A stretch of DNA of 52,500 nt, taken from assembly GCA_037447655.1 (NCBI GenBank), contig JBBHKE010001777.1, positions 1-52,500 of the forward strand, in the 5' to 3' direction. The notes under the pieces were generated by a model, which did not search any database, was not told the DNA's origin, and saw only the letters and a list, made by a program, of their open reading frames with translations. The translations under genes were made by a program, and so were the position numbers. Positions 1 through 10,500 of the stretch are shown here, one piece after another; positions within the stretch are counted from its first letter, which is position 1; every line of letters starts with the position of its first letter. The DNA is from Zygnema cylindricum. Taxonomy: Eukaryota > Streptophyta > Zygnematophyceae > Zygnematales > Zygnemataceae.

Positions 1-54
1 CGCGTCGATTTTTGCAATTAAGTCGATAAACCCTTCATCATCAATTCCCATATC
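1..54 (-). CDS. HEN2: HEN2 exon 12, start only
   Basis: After the acceptor TTTGGGCAG the frame reads [15 protein letters not shown] and continues off the left edge. It joins in frame to exon 11, which ends in GIPRLDPIE, and matches the DM-x-I stretch that follows the LDP motif in this family. Confidence 0.88.
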
Positions 55-1159
55 CTGCCCAAAAAAAAGCAGCCAAAAAAAAAAAAATCTCAACCTTATG
101 CCTCCAGCATTTCTATTCCAGAACCTTCAAAAACCCAATGACAAAATCCCTTTCTCGGCAATACATTCACAATACTAAAAAACTGCGGCAAAAGGAGTAC
201 ACATCTGAGAACTCTATCACCAAATTAGAAAAATCAGTCCATTAGAAAAAAAATCGCCTCGAAAACGTTAAACAATACTAATTAAAAGAGGACTGGAAAC
301 TGTCACATCACTTTATCAAATAAACAACATGATTTTATCTAATATTAAAACTATTAATTCCTTTCTTCTAATGACAATCAAATGCACATCATGATTCTAA
401 TCCAATATTAAAACCATTAATTCCTTCACTCTAATGACAGTCAAAATGCAAATAATAATCCTAATCTAACATTAATACTATAAATTCCTTTCCTCTAATG
501 ACCCAACAATTACTGTTGATGCGAAAAAATCACTCACCTCTATAGGATCTAAACGGGGAATCCCATCAGGAAATCGACGCTCCAGATCTTGCACACTGAG
601 AAGGACCGACTGACGGGCCTCCGAGGGCCGTAGATCTTGAGGTAAAGCAACTCGTAAGTTACTAAGGGCACTTACTAGAGGGAGATGACAAGGAAGCTGG
701 TTCAAAAAGAGAGACGACCAGTATTAGAAGAGGACTGTTCTTAGAAGAGGACTGTATTTAGAAGAGGACTGTTGTTAAAGATTGCAGATCCACTTTTTTT
801 GGGAATTTCAACTAAAGGGAAGCAAGTTCTTGAGAGGCAAAAGCTTATGTTCTTTCCAATGTGTCGATTCGACTTACGCAAGGAGAGGAGGGAGAGGGAG
901 AGGGAGAGGGAGAGGGAATGGAAGGAGAGGGAAAGGAAGAGGAAGGAGAGGGAGAGGGAAGGAAGGAGAGGGAAAGGGAGAGGACGCGGAAGTGCTCAAC
1001 ATTAAGCCTATGAGATTTCATTCTGGTGAAATCTCGGGAAGTTGACCAAAAATTTGTACCTTTTGCAACACAATTTGTGTAAGATTGTACCTTTTTTGCG
1101 AAAAAAAAAGTGCAAATGTCGGTCAACAGCCGGAGAATTTATCGTAGTCCACATATATG

Positions 1160-1201
<42 letters not shown>

Positions 1202-1512
1202 CACACACACTATCAAGAATTGGAATTTCGAATTTGAATTTAAAATTAAGTTTTGACTTTTAACAATGTTTTATTCCATTCTAAGCCTCAACTTTCAAAG
1301 ATTTTCCCACAAAGCCCTAAATTTTGTGAACAAGACAAAAGTTTGGTCATCATATCCTCCAAAAAATTTCAGTTCAGAATGTTTTCGATTTTTAAAAATT
1401 CTAATAAGATATTTCAGACAAATATAATTAAATTCAAACACGTAAAAAGGCGGTCAATCTTAAGCACCCAAAAAACAAAAGAAAAATAAAAATTCCAAAT
1501 TCTTGAAATTTC

Positions 1513-1545
<33 letters not shown>

Positions 1546-4500
1546 TATTGTTTCTTCTTCCCCACAAAGAAACTCAAAAAACCAAAAAAAACCGAAAAAA
1601 AACCAAAGAAAAGCAAAAAAACCAGGGAAAAGGAAAAAAAACCAAAACAAAAAAACAAAACCCCCAAAAAAAAACAAAAAAACTGACCACCTCTCCAGCA
1701 TATGTAGGACTATGACTCCGACATATGGACAAATTTACAGACCCCATTAACCAACGAAAAATCTCCACAATTATCTCTTCTCTCCCACATAAAGACGAAT
1801 GTACGGAAAAGTGGAACACCCATCACCTTCTTAGAAATGAACCAGAAACCGACTTCTCTCCCTTCTCTCCCTTTTCTCCCTTCTCTCCCTTGTCTCCCTT
1901 CTCTCCCTTGTCTCCCTTCTCTCCCCTACCTTCTCTCCCTTCTCTCCCTTTTCTCCCTCCTCTCCCTTCTCTCCCTCCTCTCCCTCCTCCCCCTTCTCTC
2001 CCCTACCTCTCGCCCTTCTCTCCCTTCTCTCCCTCTCGCCCTTTTCTCTCTCCTCTCCCTTCTCTCCCTTCCCTCCCTCCTCTCTCTTCCCTCCCTCCTC
2101 TCTCTTCCCTCTATTCTCTCCCCTCTCTCCTTCTCCGACACAACCCAAAAGAAAAGAAAAAAAAACCCATCACTCACCACATGCATCTCCCCCTTCCCTC
2201 CTGAAGGACAAGGTTTCGGCTTTATTTGCTCTCCATTCGTACTTGTTTCACAGTACAAAAGTACATCAATAGTATAGAGAGAGGAGGGATGTCCACTCAA
2301 TATTGCCGAGGGAACGGGACTCGAGGCCGGTCTTTTGTTCACATTTACGAGAACTCCCCATCCCCAATCTTGTTTTCCATCGAAAATTTTCAACTGCAGA
2401 GAGGGAGAGGGAGAGAGGGAGAGAGGGAGAGAGGGAGAGGGGGAGAGGGGAGAGGGAGAGAGAGAGGGAGAGGGAGAGGGAGAGGGAGAGAAGAGAGTAA
2501 GCAAGGGAGGGAGAGAGAGGGGAGAGAGAGGGGGAGCGAGAGGGGGGGAGAGAGGGGGAGAAAGGGGGAGAGAGAGAGAGGGAGAGAGAGAGTGGAAGGG
2601 GGAGAGGAGAGAGGAGATACCTACCAAGCGACCAGGACGTAGAAATGCGAGGCATCGATCAGGCCTCAAAATTTCTAACATCATTTCCTTCTCGAGCTCG
2701 GCCAATCGGAGTCGTAACCTATCGTATTCAATCATTGCCTCCTGCAATATTTCCAAAAACCCAACCAAATAATTTATAAACCTTGTCATTCTTCAAAGTA
2801 CATATTTCAAAGTACATATTCCAAAGTACATATTTCAAAGTACATATTAAAAGTACATATTAAAAGTATTTTTTTTATAATTTCTTAGAAGTAAATATTC
2901 TTATTTTTTTGTTTACAATCGTTGTGAACAGAGCCAATTATCAGATTTCTCGTAAGTCAATCACCTTCGATTTTCTTGCAATTCCTACAGCAGGAAATTT
3001 AGGTAGTTTCTTTTTTTTTCAGTTTTTCTCTCTTTTGTTTTCTTCTAGACTTTTTTCTTTGAAGCTGTACTTTTGTCTGGGAAGGTCTTTCTTTCAGAGG
3101 CAAGAGTTTTTTTTTGGATGCGCAGGTTTTTTTTTAGGGGGTTTTCATTGGGAAAGTTTAAAGAAAAAAAAAATGGGGGCAGATTTCAAGCAAAGATATA
3201 GTTTTTAAGAAAGCCGTATCAAATCCACCTGCAAAGGTTCTTTTTCCATTGTTATTAATTTTTTGGTTTTTTTTTTCTTGCAAAAAGAAATGACAGAAAA
3301 TAATCAGCAAGTTGCTTTTCTGTCGGCCACCGTAATTAGTGTGGACCACACAAACAACGAAACAATTCTGTTCGAAGTTTTTCTCCATAAGTGCAAATTA
3401 AACGGCATAGGTATCTGTATACGAACAAGCTTAGTGGAAGCATTCCTTTGTCTGTCGGTCAAATGACGTCCCTCTAATACTTGTAAGACACATGACTCTA
3501 TGTATATATCGCACATCAAAAGTTCGCGGAAGTACTAATAAAAATAGAGGGGAAGGAGGGGGGTGGGAAGGGGTGGAGGGAGGGTGTTTGAGGATGTTTT
3601 TATAAAGGATTCTTAGAATTTTGTTGGTGGTTTAGGGTTTTCGAGGTAGGGCGGGAGAGATGGAAGGGAGGGAAAGGAAGATAATTGAAAATAAAAGTTA
3701 ATAACTTCCGATGGGGGTGGTGGGATGGGGGTAGAAGGGGGGAAAGGGTATGCAAGCAAGTTCCATTTTGTATACAAATTTCTCGTGCAAAAGCCCAATT
3801 TACCAATCACAACAGGATTTGTATAAAAAGTAATATAAACGTGATGATAAATAAAGACTTTGTGTTTGTAAGAATACTTTCTAAACTTCTTTTAACGTGT
3901 TATCTCGACCACATAATAACTAGGAGACACTTTGGGGCCCTGGTGGTGTGGGTTGTGAATGTTCGGTGTCACAGATATCTATATGAAAACCAATTGAGTG
4001 AAAGCATCCCAACGTCCATAGGTCAATTGACATCCCTCCTAGAATTGTAAGACACGTGAAAATATGGCTATGTTGTATTGTTCATCATCAAAAAAAGATT
4101 AAATGTCATCATATGCTTAAACTGATATCAACATTGAAACTGAAACAAATATTTAATACCTGAGAGGTTTTCTTTGGGGAGGGTTTTGGGGAAAGTTTCT
4201 ACAAAGTTTTTTTCGGAACAGTTCTTTAAGCGAAGAGCTTTTTTAATACCTGAGAGCTGTTGTCGAGGGAAGCCATGTCCTCCTCCAACTGCTTTATCTT
4301 CCTCTGCACTTCTGGCATTTGCTGCTCACTCCCGTCCCCATCCAACACACCATAGAGAATCCTGTGGATCAAAAAACCCACAGTATCGCAGAATTGACTT
4401 CAATCTCAGACAAACTACAGTACGTTCTCTATCTTATCGTGTATCAGTGTATCTTATCGTGTATGAGTGTATCTTATCCAAGACTCGAAAAAGTTAGGAA

Positions 4501-7500
4501 ATACGAGACATACGGAATAAGTTGCAGAAAACCAAACACACCATAGAGACACTAGTGGATAAAAAAACTCACAGTATGGCAGAATTGACTTCAATCTCAA
4601 ACAAACTACAATACCTTCTCTATCTTATTGTGTATCAGTGTATCTAATTGCGTATCGGTGTATCTTATCGTGTGTCAGTGTATCTTATTGTGTGTCAGTG
4701 TATCGTATCCTGTATAAGTGTATCATATCTGAGACTCGAAAAACATAAGGAATAACTTGCAAAAAACCCGGCACACTATAGGAAATTCTGTGGATCGAAT
4801 AAACTCACAGTATGGCAGAATTGACTTCAATCTCAGACAAACTACAATACCTTCTCTAACTTATCGCGTATCAGTGTACCTTACAGTGTATCGGTTTTCT
4901 GAATGAAACAATTCAAAGATCCGTGTGTATCTGAGACTCGATAAAACATACGGAACAAGTTGCAGAAAACCCGGCACACCATAGGGAATTTTGTGGATCA
5001 AAAAACCCACAGTATGGCAGAATTGACTTCAATCTCAGACGAACTACTAATACCTTTATCTTATTGTGTATCAGTATATCTTATCGTGTATCAGTGTATC
5101 TTATCTGAGACTTGAACAAACATACGGAATAAGTTGCAGAAAAACCCCGGCACACCATAGGGAATTCTGTGGATCGAAAAAACTCACAGTTTGGCAAAAT
5201 TGACTTTAATTTCAGACAAACTACAACACCTTCTGTATCTTATAGCATTACTTGAGCCCCAAGAAAACATACATCATAAACCACAAATGACTTTTGGAGT
5301 ATTCACCAGTCTTAATAAAAAAAAAATGTTTCAACTCGCAGAAACAAGCAGAAGAAAATCCGAGACACCATCGAGAATTCTGAGGATCAAAAAAACCCAC
5401 AGTATGGCAGAATTGACTCCGGTCTCAAACAAACCCTAATTCTCCTACTTGACAGTGTTGAAACCAAAACAAAACAAAACAAAACAAAAGAAAACAAGAC
5501 ATCTGTGGACAAGGGAAACCCACAGTATAGCAGAATGAAGTCAATCTTAGACAAACTACAACATCTTTGTATCTGACAGAAAACCAAGAAAACATACAGG
5601 TAATAACCATATATAACTGTGTCCCCTACTAGCCAGACAGAGCGAAAAATGTCTGAACTTGCAGAAACCAGCCAAAAAAATAAAACAAAAAAAAAAAAAA
5701 TCCCAACAGAGCATAGCAGCAGTATTGCAGTAAGCCAGCATTCAGTATTGCAATAATCCAGAATTCAGTGTTGCAGTAATCAGTATTACAGTAATCCAGT
5801 ATTGCAGTAATCCAGTATTAAAGTAATCCAGCATTCAGTATTGCAGTAATCCAATATTCAGTATTGCAGTATTTCTTTATTGCAACATTCCAACATTGAA
5901 GTATTGTTTTTGGTTGTTCAAGCATACTGATGTCTGCACTATGTGATATTTTTTATTCCGGTAAAAAATTGTATATCTATGAACCACCAAATTTAACAAA
6001 AATTACAACCAGATAAATTATAAAAAGACGGCAGAGTTATCGAGGCTGGCTCATAACAATTTAATAATACAAATAAAAAGGCATACAAAGGGTTCAAATT
6101 GTTTCAAATTGACAAACATAACAGGCGTTCAGGCATTCTCGAGGAGAACAGACAGTTTACAAAGAGATAGAGGATAACCTGCGTTGCAAAGAAAAAAAAA
6201 ATACCTGATCATACTGAAACTGATGAAAAGAGTTCGCAATCACATATTCTGTGTTGAACTGTCCTTCAGCTCGACTCATGAGATTGAGAAGTGCATAATA
6301 TGTGAGTCGGAAAGAACTTTCAAGTGGCGCAGATTTTCCGAGAATCAAATTTTTGCAGGTTTCCATATCCATCTGAACCATAAGAACCAAGGTACATCCA
6401 CGAAAAAAAAAACCGAAAATCATTTTTTTAAATAACCATCTGAACGGTAACGACCAATAAAGGTACACCCACAATAAAATCAAAATCAACAATGATTTTT
6501 TTTGCAGATCTCCATATCCACCTGAACTAAAAGGATTTTACAAGGCGTAGTCGCAAAAAAATCAGTAAACAAAAAAAAAACCGAATTCGTATTAACTTTG
6601 ACGGCAATAAAAATGAAGCTCACACATTGATACCGCACTTCAACCTCGAACATTTGCCATAAGGAAGAAGACGTAAATTATGATATAAAGTCAGTAAAAA
6701 AAAACTATCAAATAACGGACTTCCGTGAATTATAATAATTGATTTCTTTTTACCTGTTCATCAATCATCATAATACATGTACCGCGAGGATCCTTTCCAC
6801 GTCTCCCAGCTCTCCCACTCATCTACAACCCAATATGAAAACAAGAATCAAAAAAGCATCCTTTTTCAAAGACTACACCGCATATAGACCCTTTACATTG
6901 ATGCATGTGTTGTATTAACCAATAGGAAGTTGATAGCAATCATAAACACAATACAGTGAAAAACTTGCAAATAATAACAAAAGATGCAACTTACTGCAAG
7001 TAAGAATAAAGTGACCAAATTTAAAAACCCATATAAAAAAAAACCTATGCTGGAACTTAAACCAAGCACACTTAACCCTGACCTAACCATGCACTCTTCA
7101 CCCTAAAAAACAGACCTAACCATGCACGCTTAACACTAGAAAAAAAAATAGAAAACAAAATCCATTGAATATAAACCTGAATATATTCCCCGGAACTCAT
7201 GAGACGATTCTCTTGACCGTCCCATTTTCGAACTTGAGTGAAGACAACGGTTCTCGCAGGCATATTAAGCCCCATAGCAAACTGTCCCAAGAAAGTAAAG
7301 AACATGAAAGATAAAAAAAAAAATGAAAACAAAAGTGAACAGGGCAATCCCAGATGTCATCACTTTACATTTACAGAATTTTGCTTGTTCTGATAAAGGA
7401 GTACATGTACAAAAGATAATACAAAAGATAATACCAAAGATAATACAAAATGTGTAAAGAAGAAAATATAGCATATAACAGTAAAGTTTGCCTTACAGTT

Positions 7501-10500
7501 TGAGGTAACCCTTAAAAAAAAAGGAGACATAAGTAGGCTTATGAGACAGTTATAACACCAAGATTTTTGCCTTGACTTTACATAAACTAACATGTATTTT
7601 AAATATGTTACTTTAATAAGTCCTTTCTTGTTCACCAGGCCTTATCACAAAAATGCCACCATGTTTTACAGAGAGAAAAGAAAAGAAAAGTTCAAATTTC
7701 TTTAATGACGTTTTTACTATTAGGTAATTTAATATTAGTTATAAACCTCTGATCCAAAGTATTGTACATTGTATTAGAAAGTATTGTGATATATTTCCAC
7801 AGTATTGTGTTGACAAATTGTGTTACTAAGTGACTCTTAAGCAAAACTGTAAGAGAATTAAAACAAAAAGGCAATTCTTCTTCCTCCTCATCCTCTTTAG
7901 AAAAACTCATAATTTGTCAAAGACTAAAAAAAAAAAAAATGACAATTATGGTTCAATTCCATTACCTCTCCTTCACCTTCCTCTACTTCCTTCTTCTTCT
8001 TTCTCTTCTGCTTTCAGCTATTTTATATAAGCCTTGATGGCATTGTATTCTCAAAAAAAGTAAGAAAAGAAAAAAAAATGACATTTTTGGTTCAACTCCA
8101 TTACCTCTCCTTCATCTTCCTCTACTTCTCCTTCCTCTTTCTCTTCTGCTTTCAGCTATTTTATGTAAGACTTGATGGCGTCGTATTCTCACCGTTTCCG
8201 TGGCAAATAGAACCTTGATGAGACCCTCCTGAAACAAAATTTCAATAACTTCCTTTAAAATAGGTAATAGACCCGAATGGTGAACTGCAATACCCCTTTT
8301 TAAAAGAGGGAGTATGTACTCTATGGCCGGTAGTTCACGATCTTCTTCACTCAGAAGTGAAATAGCATTTTTGAAGACCTGCATTCCATACAAACCAGGT
8401 ACAATTTCAATTCCAACTGAAATAATATTATGACATAAAAGGATAGGATACGATTTCAATCTTTCAGTACCATAATGTACAAAGTGTACCGTAAGATCCA
8501 CACTCTCCGACTCAAAATTGGTTCAATAATTGATTTCAATTCGTAAAAAATGGGTTTTGTAAAATAATTGAACCGAACGACCACCAATGGGAAAAAAGAA
8601 AATCTGTACTCTCAGCCTTCCAAAAAAAGAAATGAAATAATTTCGGCCCATTGAACTATAATACATGACGTATTTTGTATTTTTTGGACTTTTGCTCACT
8701 ACTATTTTCGAGCTCACTGAACTCATCCAGTTTCCAATCATTTTTCAGTCCGAGGGAGTGAACCTTACGGTATTGAGAATCCTTCTGGAGCTTGTCAAGT
8801 AATTCTGTTCTCCTTTCCATTACAAATTCACAATTTACTTACCGCAGTCCTGAAATTTATTTGCCATTGTCATTAAAACTCTTTTCCCTTTTCAGATTTA
8901 AAGTAACAATTTGATGGTGAAGTAGGAAGCACCCATTATGAGAAGTATTACAATGTGATAAGTAAACAATATAGACCGTCTATATCTAACCAAGCCTATT
9001 AACTTAATGGTTTTGAAATGACGAAAAAAAATGAAACATAAGGTGATGTGTCCACACCTAATCTGACAATATCACACAAAAAATTTTGTGAATTAGCACT
9101 GCAAATACAAATTTGCGAATAAAACAGAGTCCCTATTTATTACAATGAGAGATGTACCTCTTCCACGTTCTCCTTCTCCTCCTCGTTGTTGAAATCGAGC
9201 TTCGACATATTCATCGCAAGACTTTCAACCTCTCTTCGACTGAAACTGAATACTATGACTGGTTGTAACTGCTTATCCATTATCAACTGCAAAATCAGAA
9301 ACTTTCTGGGATATATCAAAACCCTTGAATGACAGATTGATTCCATAATTGTTAACAACCATTATTCCTTACTCCGATTTTCATTTTGTTACAAAAATAT
9401 ATTTTTGAACAACTTTGAAGATAACAAAAGCACTCCGTGCTGCTTTATATTAAAGCATTGAAACATGAATGCTTCTTAAATTTGAGCATAAAAATGTCAG
9501 TCATTCCCTCGATTTCAAGGAAACATTCATTGTTAGGACATTCAATTTGAACCCAAAAACAAGTCCACTGCTAATGCGCTGAAATACAAGCGTAACTGCT
9601 TGACATGCGGCAAACATATATATTCATTTTTTGCTAATTAATCATATACATCAGTATAAAGAAAGGATGACCATTCATATTCTACCATTGAACTGGAATA
9701 CTTAGAAAGAGTCCAGCTTTGCTTGCACGGAGAGAAAACAAGAACAGCAAAAATCTAGTTTTAGACAGTCCAGAATATAGTCTATGGAGACAGACTCCAT
9801 CACTAGAACATCAAAAAAAATCGTTAGGTACATTTGAGAAGAAAATAGCACTCGTTCCGGATGTGTCTTTAATTGCACCTTCGGTAGCACTGCATAAACA
9901 TTTATTCTTAAGAATCTTACGAAATTTTTAAGAAATGTGAAACAACTGAACCACACATAGTGTTGACTTCTGACTTGGTTTAAGTGAATGAGAAACCAAA
10001 AAAAAACCTGTGTGTCCTAATTCTGCCTTAATACTGTATTAGGAGTTGTACCTCTCAATTTGCTTTACAAACAAAATGAACGTCTGGGAGCAATGCTTTG
10101 CCTTACAAAAAAGTACAGCACACTGCCAATCGCTATCAGTGTAAAGGAACTATTAGTATAACAGCAAAATTAGTACCAGTAATACGAATTTAGGGGAGCC
10201 GATTGAAGGCCACTCCCAATTTACAGTCTTTTATGATTCTTGGCCAAAAGAAGTCTGTTGAATTAATGTTGTTAACACTAATAACGAATAACTGTGCACT
10301 TCACCAACTAAAATATTTGCATGTTGCTAGACTCTTTCGTCACAATCATGAACATATTCCATTGAAATATTAGATAGAGTTCAGTATGAAGAAAAAACAA
10401 AAGAACAACCCACATGCATGTAATCTTGTTTTGCATCTGTTTCAATAAAACAATTTGTATTCCGTACTATCCTAGAATAATTTATGCATACTACAGGTAT

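Noticed and set aside
845-1126. 93-codon Ser/Pro-rich frame on minus
   Set aside because: Low complexity from the GA tract, inside HEN2 intron 10.
2226-2789. Long Arg/Glu/Gly- or Ser/Leu/Pro-rich open frames
   Set aside because: They are translations of GA/CT microsatellite tracts in HEN2 introns 9 and 10; only 2178-2393 and 2625-2741 within this span are exons.
4347-5560. CRISPR-like array
   Set aside because: Units are tandem, diverged over their full length and without constant repeats separated by unique spacers; it is an intronic minisatellite in a plant gene.
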